Source of the DNA: Rhizobium sp. RU33A
Lineage (GTDB): Bacteria; Pseudomonadota; Alphaproteobacteria; Rhizobiales; Rhizobiaceae
Direction of reading: 5' to 3'
NCBI RefSeq assembly: GCF_900156055.1
Contig: NZ_FTMQ01000007.1
Coordinates: 1 to 64,000, forward strand
Length of the DNA stretch: 64,000 bases
The notes below the pieces were generated by a model. That model did not search any database and was not told the DNA's origin. It saw nothing but the letters and a program-made list of their open reading frames with translations. A program made the position numbers and the translations under genes. Position 1 is the first letter of the stretch. Every line of letters begins with the position of its first letter. Shown here piece after piece: positions 44,752 through 53,621 of this stretch.

Positions 44752-44917
44752 GACAATCCGAAAATTGTCGTGATTTTCGCAGTTCTGACCGTTTGACGGT
44801 TCGGGGACCGCTATAGTCTTGCCAAAGCTTGAGGCTGCGGCTGCTGCGTTGTTCGGGTCTGTTCTTCTGACTGCTTCATCTTAAAAGGAACCGTGATCGT
44901 CTCGGGAGGAGGACACG

Positions 44918-45157
44918 ATGCTTGAGAACTTTAAGAACGCACCGTGTCCCATCAGGCCGGCAGCAAAGGCTCGCGCAGCTGTTGCCGTTGTTCCGAACTG
45001 GACCTCCGGCATAGCGCAGCGCCGAGACGCCTGCTCCTACAATCCAATCCGATTGCTGCGGGAAGTTCCTGCTCAGAGCTTTGGGCTGCATGCCCTCATG
45101 CGTGATGGTTGCGGCCGCCTGCCTGCAGCATGCCTGCCGGAAGGAGCCTCCTTGTGA
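44918..45157 (+). CDS. Small hypothetical or leader reading frame upstream of the ABC permease
   Basis: A 79-codon frame starts at ATG 44918 after a strong GGGAGGAGGACACG, and its TGA overlaps the permease GTG start (TTGTGA). No family resemblance is seen; the composition (many Arg, Ala, Pro) is not that of a conserved protein. It may be a leader that couples translation to the importer, or chance. Confidence 0.35.
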   Translation: MLENFKNAPCPIRPAAKARAAVAVVPNWTSGIAQRRDACSYNPIRLLREVPAQSFGLHALMRDGCGRLPAACLPEGASL

Positions 45158-46149
45158 GTGCAGTTTCGACGACCCCGAGTGGCTCGGGCAATTATGGGGC
45201 AGGGCGGATGCAATTGACGCGCAGTTTCGTGACTGTCGCTTTTTCCACAGTGGTCCTTCTCATCGCCTGTCTGATATTTGCGCCCTCAAGTGTGTCCTGG
45301 GGCGCGCTATCCGGCAGTCTTCCCTTCGCTGCCATCATCGCTATCGTAGGCCTCGGCCAGTTGCTGGTTGTGCAGCAGGGAGGTTTCGACCTTTCGCTTC
45401 CCGGCGCCGTGTCGCTTGCCGTGGTGGTGTCGACGCATTTTCCGCAGCAAAACGACGCTTTGCTCTATCAAGCGGTTCTGCTGGCGCTGGCATTCAATCT
45501 CTCCATCGGTCTCCTCAACGGTATTCTGGTCAGTGTCTTCCGCCTGAATGCGATCATCGCAACGATCGGCACAAACGCGCTTCTCTACGCGGCCGTCTTT
45601 GCAATGTCCGGTGGGGTGCCCTCTGTCACCACCGATCTTCTGGCCACGATCGCAGGGGGCGAGACCCTCGGTATTCCCAATGCGGTCTATTTTGCCCTCG
45701 GCGCAACGGCGCTGGTCTCGTTCATGTTGAAGAAGACCGTTGGCGGTCGCCGGTTTGAGGCGATAGGCGCCAGCCCCGCTGCCGGCGAAGCGGCAGGCCT
45801 GCGGGTCCGCTCCTACCAGATGATGGCCTATGTCTATGCGCAGCTGTTCTATTGCTTGGCGGGCATTCTGATCGCCGGCATCACCCGCGAGCCTACAGCC
45901 TTTCAGGGCGACAGCCTGCTCTTGCCATCCGTCGCTGTCGTCGTGCTGGGAGGCACCTCGCTGCTGGGTGGACGCGGCTTTCCGATCTCGACAGTGCTGG
46001 CGGCCTTCTTCCTGAACCAGTTGAGCCAATTCGCGCTGACGGTCGGCGTACCGTATTCGGCGCAGACCATTATCCAGGCTTTGGCGCTGGGTTTTGGCAT
46101 CGGTGTTTACTCGCTCCGCGGGAGCGGAAACGTCAGAAAAACGACCTAA
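45154..46149 (+). CDS. Sugar-type ABC transporter permease (RbsC family)
   Basis: 331 residues from GTG 45154, with AAGGAGCCTCCTT upstream; the frame from 45109 would overlap the leader. It is a polytopic BPD_transp_2 protein with VGLGQLLVVQQGGFDLSLPGAVSLA, RLNAIIATIGTNALLYA and VAVVVLGGTSLLGGRGFPISTVLAAFFLNQL. It pairs with the permease half fused to the ATPase at 47313, forming a heterodimeric channel. Confidence 0.92.
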   Translation: MSAVSTTPSGSGNYGAGRMQLTRSFVTVAFSTVVLLIACLIFAPSSVSWGALSGSLPFAAIIAIVGLGQLLVVQQGGFDLSLPGAVSLAVVVSTHFPQQNDALLYQAVLLALAFNLSIGLLNGILVSVFRLNAIIATIGTNALLYAAVFAMSGGVPSVTTDLLATIAGGETLGIPNAVYFALGATALVSFMLKKTVGGRRFEAIGASPAAGEAAGLRVRSYQMMAYVYAQLFYCLAGILIAGITREPTAFQGDSLLLPSVAVVVLGGTSLLGGRGFPISTVLAAFFLNQLSQFALTVGVPYSAQTIIQALALGFGIGVYSLRGSGNVRKTT

Positions 46150-46172
46150 CGATAACATGTGGAGGAGCAGAC

Positions 46173-47240
46173 ATGAATTATGCAGATTTGACCAAGGGCC
46201 TTGCAGTTTCAGTTGCGACTGCGGTCATGGCACTGGGGGGTGCCAATATTGCTCAGGCGGAAACACCGTCCTGGTGCGGACCCAAGCAGGCGACGCTTGC
46301 CCTTCTCGACGGTTATGGCGGCAACAGCTGGCGCCAGGTGACCACGGCGTCCGGAAAGCAGACCGTCGAACTCTGCCCGAGCATCACGAAATACGAGTAT
46401 GCTGACGGTCAGGGTGATACGCAAAAGGCGCTCTCCGACATCCGGGGCATGGCGGCCAAGGGCATCGACGCCCTCGTCGTCTTCGGCGATGCCGGGCCGG
46501 CCGTGCTGCCGGCGATCACCAGCGTTTTCAAGGCTGGCAAGGTCATCGTTCCCTATCGCGTGAACGTCGGTGGGAAGGATGGCGAGAACTATTCCAAGTT
46601 CATCGGTTCATCCTTTGAGAACGACGGGGTTACCTGGGGCAACTGGATCAAGAGCATTTTGCCGAATGGCGGCAATGTTCTCTTCCTCAGCGGACCGGCC
46701 GGCAACAGCCAGGGTCTCGACGAGCTGAAGGGTCTGAAGAGTGTGCTCGGGCCGGAATATGTCTTCGTCAATCCCGAACCCTTCGCTGTGACCAACTGGG
46801 ATCCGGCGCTGACGCAGAAGGTCCTGACCGCAGAGATTGCCAAGAACGAGAAGATCGACGTCATCGTCTCGGACTTCGGCCCATCGCTCGTGGGCGCACT
46901 TCCGGCCTTCACCAAGCAGGGCAAGTCGATCCCGGCGCTGGCTACCTCCGACGGCAACTCGCTCGGCTGCTTCTGGCAGGAAAACCAGGCGGCCAACCCC
47001 GACTTCAAGCTCTTCACGGTAGCGACCGGCAACGACAATGTTCGCCTTGCCGTCCAATGGGCCGTGGCGCTTGCCACCGGTGGCGAACTTCCGAAAGAAG
47101 AAATCTTCTCGGCTCCGGCCTACGAAGACTCCGTTTCCGGCAAGCCCAATGCCGTCCAGTGCCGCAAGGACCTGCCGGGCGCGATCTACATGTCGTCTGC
47201 GCTTTCGCCTGAGGACCAGGCCAAGGCTGTCGGCCAGTAA
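46173..47240 (+). CDS. Sugar-type ABC transporter substrate-binding protein
   Basis: 355 residues from ATG 46173 (GTGGAGGAGCAGAC upstream). Signal peptide about 1-29 (ends IAQA-ETPSWCG), then a Peripla_BP_4-type fold: LALLDGYGGNSWRQVTTASGKQTVELCP, DIRGMAAKGIDALVVFGDAG, VIVPYRVNVGGKDGENY. The ligand is unknown; this type I fold normally binds sugars, polyols or similar. Confidence 0.93.
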   Translation: MNYADLTKGLAVSVATAVMALGGANIAQAETPSWCGPKQATLALLDGYGGNSWRQVTTASGKQTVELCPSITKYEYADGQGDTQKALSDIRGMAAKGIDALVVFGDAGPAVLPAITSVFKAGKVIVPYRVNVGGKDGENYSKFIGSSFENDGVTWGNWIKSILPNGGNVLFLSGPAGNSQGLDELKGLKSVLGPEYVFVNPEPFAVTNWDPALTQKVLTAEIAKNEKIDVIVSDFGPSLVGALPAFTKQGKSIPALATSDGNSLGCFWQENQAANPDFKLFTVATGNDNVRLAVQWAVALATGGELPKEEIFSAPAYEDSVSGKPNAVQCRKDLPGAIYMSSALSPEDQAKAVGQ

Positions 47241-47312
47241 GGTCGCTCACCATCAACTGACCCCGGAGAAATCGGTCTCCGGGGCCATGCTACCCAGGAC
47301 GGATCGCAGAAC

Positions 47313-49814
47313 ATGTTGGCACGCAACACGCAAGAGATCGCTTTGGATGCGCAAGAGGTGGTCATCCGCCTCTCTGGGGTCTCGAAGTATTTTTCGGTCG
47401 TGGCTGCACTGGTTGATGTCAGCGCTGAATTTCGTCGGGGCGAGGTCCATGCGCTGCTTGGCGAAAACGGTGCAGGCAAATCGACGCTGATGAACATCAT
47501 CTCCGGTACCTTGCAGCCGACCGATGGTGAGATCTTTTTCGAGGGCCGTCCTGTCAGCCAGATGACACCCGAGATCGCAAAGTCACTCGGAATCGGCATC
47601 TGTTTTCAGCATCCGGCAATCCTTGATGATCTTTCGATCCTGGAGAATCTACGTGTCGCTTTGCCGGCTCGTGTCTTCGAAGGTGATCAGCCGCAGGCAG
47701 TAGGCCAACGCCTTCTGTCCAAGGTCGGCCTCGATCTCGCGCTGTCGATGCGTGCCGATAGCCTGACCGTGGCACAGAAGCACCTGCTGGAGATTGCCAA
47801 GGCGCTGGCCCTTGATCCGAAGGTCCTCATCCTCGACGAGCCGACAGCGTCTCTGGACCAGGACTCGACGGAAATGCTGTTTGCCCGCATCCGAGAGGTC
47901 GCGGCGGCAGGGACGTCAGTTATCTACATCACCCATCGCCTGGCCGAACTGCGCCAGATTGCCAATCGAGTGACGGTATTACGAGACGGATGCGTGCGCG
48001 GATCCGCGATGATCGGCGAGATCGCCGATGCCGATCTTGTCGGTATGATCGTCGGCCGAACGATGCACTCCGCCTTCCCTCCCAAGGCGCCGGACGGCGA
48101 GTCCGATGTCGGCCTCGATGTCACCGGTCTTTCGAACCGACATCTCAGGGATGTCAGCTTCACCGTCACGCGCGGCCAGATCGTCGGGATTGCCGGCGTT
48201 GCCGGAAATGGCCAGTCCGAGCTGATGCGGACCCTCGCCGGTCTGGGGCCGTTCACGGGCGAAGTGGTCCTGCGCGGCACCTCACTCAGCCAGAAGACAC
48301 TTCTCGATGAGGCAGCGTTCATGCCGTCGGACCGCCACATAGAAGGCGTTGCCGGCAGTCTGACCGTTCGCGAGAATGCGACGTATTCTGCGCTTGAGCG
48401 CTTCGCCACGGGTGGCATCATGAGCCGCAAGAAGGAGCTGGAACACGTCAACGCGATCTTCAAGGACCTTGCCGTGAAGACGCCGGGTCTCGAAGCGCCG
48501 ATCTTTGCGCTTTCTGGCGGAAACCAGCAAAAGGTCGTGATGTCGAGAGCGCTGCTCTCGGAACCCGGCCTCATCATTGCCGATGAACCGACCCAGGGTG
48601 TGGACGTTGGCGCGCGGTTCGAGATCTACCGGATCCTGCGGGAAGTGTCGGCGACGGGCATTCCGGTGGTCGTCAATTCTTCGGATGCCGTCGAGCTCGA
48701 GGGACTTTGTGACAAGGTCGTGGTCTTGTCCCGCGGGCAGGTTGTCGAGGTGTTGACCGGAAATGATGTAACCGAGGAGAGGATCGTGTCGGCTGCTGTT
48801 CAGGCGGAGACGCATGGCGATAGCAGCCTCTCGGTTAAAGAGCAGAAGTCCGGCTGGAAATGGCGCAACCTGCTCCAGTCTGACAATGCTGCGGCTGTGC
48901 CCCTCGCCATCGTCACCATTCTGCTCGGGCTCTATGTCTATGCGCAGAACGAGAACTTCTTGTCGGTCTTCAACATTTACAACATCCTGATGTTGGCGAC
49001 AGCACTCGGCTTCATCGCGATGGGGCAAACGATCGCATTGATGATGGGGGGAATTGACCTCTCGGTCGGGCCTTTGGCCGGGTTCCTTGTGGTCGTGGCC
49101 TCCTTCTTCCTGACCGGGGAGTCCTCGACCTCGATGATGGTCGTGGGTTTTTGCCTGATGTTCGTCGGAGCGTTCGTGACGGGCGCAATCAACGGCATCC
49201 TCATCCGCTTTGCCAATTTTACGCCGATTGCTGCGACGCTCGCCATGTATATCGCGATCCAGGGCTGCAGCTTCCTGCTGCGTGATAATCCCGACGGCTA
49301 CATCAGCATGACCGTCACCGACTGGATCAACTGGCAGTGGGGACCGTTCCCTGTGGCATTTCTCGTGCTGGTCGCCGCTACCATTGCGGCAGAGGTGATC
49401 CTGAGGCGGACGCGGGCTGGATGGCGTCTGCGCGCTGTCGGCTCGAACGAGCACTCTGCCCGCCGCGCCGGCATACCTGTCGAACTGACCTTCGTCGGCG
49501 GCTATATTGCGTGCTCGATGCTGACCAGTGTCGGAGCGATCATGCTGATGGCTCAGATCGGCGTGGGTGACCCGCGTCAGGGCGTCAATTACACCCTGGC
49601 CAGCATCACCGCTGTTGTGTTGGGGGGCACGAGCCTTGCCGGCGGTCGCGGATCCTTCATCGGAACCCTTATCGGGGCGGTCCTCCTGACGGAGGTTTTG
49701 AATGCCGTAACGTTCCTCGGGCTCTCCCAGACCTATCAGTATCTTTTCCAAGGTCTGCTGGTGGTCGCCTCCGCGCTGATCTACGCGGCAGCAGGAAAGA
49801 GATCGCGCCACTGA
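47313..49814 (+). CDS. ABC transporter double-ATPase fused to a permease (RbsA-RbsC fusion)
   Basis: 833 residues. NBD1 (about 16-240): Walker A GENGAGKST, signature-like LTVAQKHLLEIAKAL, Walker B VLILDEPTASL. NBD2 (about 262-500): degenerate Walker A GVAGNGQSE, signature LSGGNQQKVVMSRAL, Walker B LIIADEPTQGVDVG, as in sugar importers of this class. From about 515 the chain continues into a full RbsC-type permease (GQTIALMMGGIDLSVGPLAGFLVV, VVLGGTSLAGGRGSFIGTLIGAVLLTEVL). No stop, internal start or frame change was seen at the junction. The usual separate rbsA and one rbsC are thus one polypeptide. Confidence 0.95.
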   Translation: MLARNTQEIALDAQEVVIRLSGVSKYFSVVAALVDVSAEFRRGEVHALLGENGAGKSTLMNIISGTLQPTDGEIFFEGRPVSQMTPEIAKSLGIGICFQHPAILDDLSILENLRVALPARVFEGDQPQAVGQRLLSKVGLDLALSMRADSLTVAQKHLLEIAKALALDPKVLILDEPTASLDQDSTEMLFARIREVAAAGTSVIYITHRLAELRQIANRVTVLRDGCVRGSAMIGEIADADLVGMIVGRTMHSAFPPKAPDGESDVGLDVTGLSNRHLRDVSFTVTRGQIVGIAGVAGNGQSELMRTLAGLGPFTGEVVLRGTSLSQKTLLDEAAFMPSDRHIEGVAGSLTVRENATYSALERFATGGIMSRKKELEHVNAIFKDLAVKTPGLEAPIFALSGGNQQKVVMSRALLSEPGLIIADEPTQGVDVGARFEIYRILREVSATGIPVVVNSSDAVELEGLCDKVVVLSRGQVVEVLTGNDVTEERIVSAAVQAETHGDSSLSVKEQKSGWKWRNLLQSDNAAAVPLAIVTILLGLYVYAQNENFLSVFNIYNILMLATALGFIAMGQTIALMMGGIDLSVGPLAGFLVVVASFFLTGESSTSMMVVGFCLMFVGAFVTGAINGILIRFANFTPIAATLAMYIAIQGCSFLLRDNPDGYISMTVTDWINWQWGPFPVAFLVLVAATIAAEVILRRTRAGWRLRAVGSNEHSARRAGIPVELTFVGGYIACSMLTSVGAIMLMAQIGVGDPRQGVNYTLASITAVVLGGTSLAGGRGSFIGTLIGAVLLTEVLNAVTFLGLSQTYQYLFQGLLVVASALIYAAAGKRSRH

Positions 49815-49907
49815 ACTGCGGGAGCCATTCCCGGGTCTGGCGAAACTCAATACGAACACAGTCCGGTCAGCCTGAGGTCGGGGCCGCCGGTCCACGGAGG
49901 ACGCAAG

Positions 49908-50699
49908 ATGGCTGATGCAATGGTCGTTGGAAAGGTCGCGCTCGTGACGGGCGCCGGGCGGGGGATCGGTGCTGCCATTGCGTCGGACTTGGCGGCGCAC
50001 GGTGCACGCGTTGTCGTTGCCGATCTGAATCGTGGTGCCGCGGAAGATGTGGTTGCAGCGATTTCACAGTCAGGCGGCAAGGCTTTGGCTGTGGCCGTCG
50101 ATGTTTCCGACCGGCAAAGCGTCATACTTGCGATTGAAGGGAGCGTCTTGCATTTCGGGCGGCTCGACGTGATGTTCAACAATGCCGGCATCAGCCAGAC
50201 CTGTCCGTTTCTCGAGGTCACCGAAGCGGACTTCAGGCGCATCATGGACATCAACGGCCTGGGTGTCCTGATCGGTACGCAAGAAGCTGCACGGCAGATG
50301 ATATCCCAAGGGGGCGGTGGCAAGATCATCAATACAGCTTCTATTGCAGGCAAGCAGGGTTACCCCCTGTTCGCCCATTACTGCGCCTCAAAGTTTGCCG
50401 TGGTCGCACTGACCCAGGCTGCAGCGCGGGCGCTGGCCGAGCACAAGATCACCGTGAACTGCTTCGCGCCCGGCGTCGTCGCAACGGAGCTCTGGCAGCA
50501 GCTTGACCGTGAATTCATGGACCATGGGCTGACACAGGTGCCTGATCAGGCGATCAACGAGTTCTCGCAGTCGATCCTTCTTGGTCGTGTTTCGACGCCG
50601 GCGGATCTGACGGGATCAACCCGATTTCTGGCCTCGTCTCTGTCCGACTACATGACCGGCCAGACGTTGATGATCGACGGTGGCATGGTCATGACATGA
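49908..50699 (+). CDS. Classical SDR-family NAD(P)-dependent oxidoreductase
   Basis: 263 residues: VALVTGAGRGIGAAIASDLA, NNAGI, catalytic Ser in IINTASIAG, Tyr/Lys in HYCASKFAV, and a C-terminal GQTLMIDGGMVM. GGAGGACGCAAG precedes ATG 49908. It lies 93 bp after the importer gene, probably in the same transcript, and would oxidise or reduce the imported polyol/sugar or an intermediate. Confidence 0.94.
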   Translation: MADAMVVGKVALVTGAGRGIGAAIASDLAAHGARVVVADLNRGAAEDVVAAISQSGGKALAVAVDVSDRQSVILAIEGSVLHFGRLDVMFNNAGISQTCPFLEVTEADFRRIMDINGLGVLIGTQEAARQMISQGGGGKIINTASIAGKQGYPLFAHYCASKFAVVALTQAAARALAEHKITVNCFAPGVVATELWQQLDREFMDHGLTQVPDQAINEFSQSILLGRVSTPADLTGSTRFLASSLSDYMTGQTLMIDGGMVMT

Positions 50700-50776
50700 G
50701 GATGATGCGTCGACATGGGTTGACGAAAACAAGCGCGGAACACCAAGCCCATTGACGAGACCGCAGGGAGGGAGCC

Positions 50777-51301
50777 ATGGCCTTTAAGACATTCGGCATG
50801 CATCATATCGGCATCACTGTGCCCGACATCGAGGAAGGGATTGCGTTCTTCAAGGCAGTCTTTGGAGCCGTGGATGTGTTTAGGACAGGCGCCTTTCATG
50901 TTGATGAAGAGTTCATGGAGCGAAAACTCGGGGCTTTGGCCACGTCTTCCATCAAGGGTCTCGTGTTCCTGAAATGCGGTTTGGGCACCAGCGTGGAGCT
51001 GTTCGAATATGCTGGAGACGATCGTGCTGCAGAGCCTCTGCGCTCTTCCGAAATCGGTGGCATGCATCTTTGTTTCGAGGTCGACGACGTTCAATTGGCA
51101 ACGAAACGACTTATGGCGTTGGGTGTCGATGTGCTTGACGGGCCAAATCACGTTGAGGACGGGCCACTCGCAGGCTTCAGCTGGATCTATTTTCGAGCGC
51201 CCTGGGGGCTTATGCTTGAGGTCGCAAGCTTCGATAAGCTCGGCTACGAAGAGGTGTCGTCAGACAGATTGTGGAGCGCACGACACGCGATTCCGGGATA
51301 G
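50777..51301 (+). CDS. VOC-superfamily (glyoxalase-fold) protein
   Basis: 174 residues: paired beta-alpha-beta-beta-beta units, likely metal ligands in MHHIGITVPDIEEGIAFF (His), GGMHLCFEVDD (His) and WGLMLEVASF (Glu). GCAGGGAGGGAGCC precedes ATG 50777. The fold serves isomerases, epimerases and extradiol dioxygenases; the role is not predictable. Confidence 0.92.
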   Translation: MAFKTFGMHHIGITVPDIEEGIAFFKAVFGAVDVFRTGAFHVDEEFMERKLGALATSSIKGLVFLKCGLGTSVELFEYAGDDRAAEPLRSSEIGGMHLCFEVDDVQLATKRLMALGVDVLDGPNHVEDGPLAGFSWIYFRAPWGLMLEVASFDKLGYEEVSSDRLWSARHAIPG

Positions 51302-51528
51302 TCCGCTTGCCGTGTAGGTCCATGCTGCATTCCCAGTCCTGTCAAAGATATACGAGTATCGGTGATGGCGTCATTTCGCTCCCATGGACTGCGGGATTGT
51401 GGAAGAGCGCATCGATGGTTCCATCAGGGTCCGATTCTACAAGTCTCTGTGGGATCAGGGGCCCGCAAACAACGAAAGTTGTGTCCATACCTAAGACATG
51501 GGCTGAGCCAGATCATCGGATCGGTTGC

Positions 51529-52197
51529 CTACACAACGAGCCCGCGGCGTATTGTATTGGCAATGAAACTAAGCCTATTGGTCGCGCCCATCTTCTTCAT
51601 TCCGGAGCGGATATGATCGTTGATGGTATATTCTGAGAGGCTGAGGATAATCGCTACCTCCGGAGAAGTTTTGCCTTGAGAGACCCATTGGGCGATCTCC
51701 AACTCTCTTTTTGTCAGAAGCGCTTGCTCGGCATGCCCTGATAAGGGGGCAACATTAATGGCTGCGTCGAGTTCGAGTGAGCACTTTGCTGCATCACTCG
51801 TTTCGAGCGGCAGGAATACGATGATATAAGTTGCGCTCATGGCGAACGGTTGGGCGACGTATCTCAGAGCAACTGTATTGGCGACACGGACAATGGACGG
51901 CCCATCAAAGCTTGCATCTTCATGCAGCAAAAGTCGTTTCCACTGCACATCAAGCGCGAAGCTTGCGCCCGGATCCAACACCAGGCTGCATGGGTGATTT
52001 TCATCCTCCCAACCATAGATGAGGTCGTTAGAGTCCGACACATGGTTCGACTGGTGTTCGTATATTCCCAAGGCAGAAGCTCGCCAACGTCTGGCGACAT
52101 CATTGATCCGCTCCGAAAGATCGAGAATGGCTGTCGATCGGAGATTTCCCGAACCTCTCAGCATGAGGCTGTCGATATGCGCGCTAGAAATGGCCAT
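51529..52197 (-). CDS. LuxR-family transcriptional regulator (single-domain HTH with unassigned N-terminal sensor)
   Basis: 222 residues. The C terminus has a clear LuxR/GerE HTH: LTKRELEIAQWVSQGKTSPEVAIILSLSEYTINDHIRSGMKKMGATNRL. Residues 1-150 do not show a receiver motif and may be a diverged ligand-binding or PAS-like domain. It converges on the VOC gene and could control the island. A long hairpin lies upstream at 52264-52333. Confidence 0.88.
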   Translation of the reverse strand: MAISSAHIDSLMLRGSGNLRSTAILDLSERINDVARRWRASALGIYEHQSNHVSDSNDLIYGWEDENHPCSLVLDPGASFALDVQWKRLLLHEDASFDGPSIVRVANTVALRYVAQPFAMSATYIIVFLPLETSDAAKCSLELDAAINVAPLSGHAEQALLTKRELEIAQWVSQGKTSPEVAIILSLSEYTINDHIRSGMKKMGATNRLSFIANTIRRGLVV

Positions 52198-52832
52198 AGC
52201 CTTGCAGCCCCCTAGAAGTCAGTGATTGCTGTTTGCGTGCTACGTGTCAGTATTCGCCTGTTCCGAGGGGATAGGGTTTTCTTAAAGGCGCGAGGCCAAG
52301 AGAAAACAACAGCGGCGGCAGCCTATCCCCTCGAGCCCATTTGTTGGGCTACCTGGATAGGCATCACATTGCTTATTCGGAGACTTGCGGCGGCATCGTC
52401 TATGATGAAAAAGCTGTTAAGCGTGACAATTGGTCCAGGCAATATAAGTGTCAACTTTATTATACATTTATTCCAGCAATCTATGGGGGAAACCCCAGAA
52501 TAATTGAAATAACATGTTATGCAACTGTCTCGCAATTCAGGCCCCGGCTGCATTGTAAACTCGCCACGGAAAATCCGCAGAGAAGTCGGCCAAGGCTATG
52601 TAATTTCGATCGAATGTAAAGGCTGATTGTCAATCGATCCATAAGTCATGGCGAAACCTTCAAACAACCCATGCGAGCACATTCATATTGCGAGACTTAA
52701 GCTGCGATTTTGATGTGGCATCCAAGGGTTGTAATGGTGAGCGAGGGCTTTGCAAATGCGGCTCACTGTCTGTCTATCTCTCAACGCATGTCGAGGCGAT
52801 CGTCAGGTGAATAACCCGCGTTTCACCGCAGC
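52198..52832. other. Intergenic region, no gene supported
   Basis: It separates the catabolic island from the iron locus. Besides the long inverted repeat at 52264-52333 it holds a small TGGGG-GAAA-CCCCA hairpin (52484-52497) with a GNRA loop. Parts of the right half (about 52400-52700) are AT-rich, unlike the neighbourhood. Reading frames here lack recognisable families and ribosome binding sites. Confidence 0.55.
52264..52333. repeat. Long inverted repeat forming a composite stem-loop upstream of the LuxR gene
   Basis: CGAGGGGATAGG (52264-52275) pairs perfectly with CCTATCCCCTCG (52322-52333). Inside, GTTTTC pairs with the GAAAAC of 52302-52307, and a small GGC/GCC tip closes the structure. 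A purine-rich 14-nt stretch is left unpaired on one side. It starts 66 bp upstream of the regulator start and might be a 5' leader structure of that gene or a small independent RNA or element. Confidence 0.55.
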
Positions 52833-53621
52833 CTAACGCGCAACCGCCAGAGGTTTTCCCGTTGGCTCGTGGATCATGACCTCCATCGGCAAACCATAGA
52901 TGCGCTGCAGTGCTTCAGGCGTCATGATCGTCTCTGCGGTTCCCTGCATGATCACGCGGCCTGAATGGAGCGCCGTGATAGTGTCGCAAAAGCGGGACGC
53001 CATGTTGATGTCGTGCAGCACGATGATGATGCCGAGACCCTTCTCCTGAGACAGCTTGCGGACCAGTGAGAGGACCTCGATCTGATGGGAAATGTCGAGG
53101 GCCGAGATCGGTTCGTCGAGCAGCAGGCATTCCGTATCCTGCGCAACCAGCATGGCGAGCCAGGCGCGTTGTTTTTCACCGCCCGAGAGCGTGTCGACGA
53201 GGCGGTCGGCGAGCGGGGCGACACCGGTCAATGCAATTGCCTCCTCTGTCTTTTGTCTGTCCACCTCGCCGAACCGACCAAGGGCGCCGTGCCAGGGATA
53301 GCGTCCCAGCGACACGAGTTCGCGGACGGTCATTCCGGCAGCCGAGGGCAGGTGCTGCGCCAGATAGGCGACCTTGCGCGCTAGCGCCCGATCGCCCCAG
53401 GTGTCGAGCGGTTGTCCGTCCAGGGTGATGCTGCCGCTCGTGGGCGCTTGCTGACGTGCCAGAAGCTTCAGAAGCGTCGATTTGCCCGAGCCGTTGTGCC
53501 CGATCAGTCCGAGAACCTGGCCATCCATCGGAATCTCGAGCGTCAACGGTGCAAGAATGGGCCGCTCGGCCACATCGAAGGCGACGTCGCAAAGAGAGAA
53601 GGTCGATCTCTGTCTGTTCAA
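52833..53621 (-). CDS. fhuC: Ferric-siderophore ABC transporter ATPase (FhuC-like)
   Basis: 262 residues: Walker A GHNGSGKST, signature LSGGEKQRAWLAML, Walker B CLLLDEPISALD and switch His in IIVLHDINMA. TTG 53621 is chosen because it overlaps the fhuF stop (TTGA) and follows AAAAGGATCAAATC; a longer frame to 53813 only translates the other frame of fhuF. It is the last gene of the iron operon. Confidence 0.92.
   Translation of the reverse strand: MNRQRSTFSLCDVAFDVAERPILAPLTLEIPMDGQVLGLIGHNGSGKSTLLKLLARQQAPTSGSITLDGQPLDTWGDRALARKVAYLAQHLPSAAGMTVRELVSLGRYPWHGALGRFGEVDRQKTEEAIALTGVAPLADRLVDTLSGGEKQRAWLAMLVAQDTECLLLDEPISALDISHQIEVLSLVRKLSQEKGLGIIIVLHDINMASRFCDTITALHSGRVIMQGTAETIMTPEALQRIYGLPMEVMIHEPTGKPLAVAR

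Larger units (their letters stand above)
44541..44917. other. Regulatory intergenic region before the ABC importer operon
   Basis: No gene is seen. The stretch holds the second copy of the TATCC..GGATA dyad (44576-44590), a perfect hairpin with a GAGGAG loop (44726-44751) and a TTGACG/TATAGT pair (44793-44817) whose 13-bp spacing is too short for a normal sigma-70 promoter. Confidence 0.6.

Noticed and set aside
44793..44817. TTGACG...TATAGT as a promoter of the importer operon
   Set aside because: The spacing is only 13 bp, too short for a sigma-70 promoter.
52341..52619. AT-rich frames of 92-93 codons as a small gene or toxin
   Set aside because: There is no ribosome binding site, no partner gene, and the two frames overlap out of phase.
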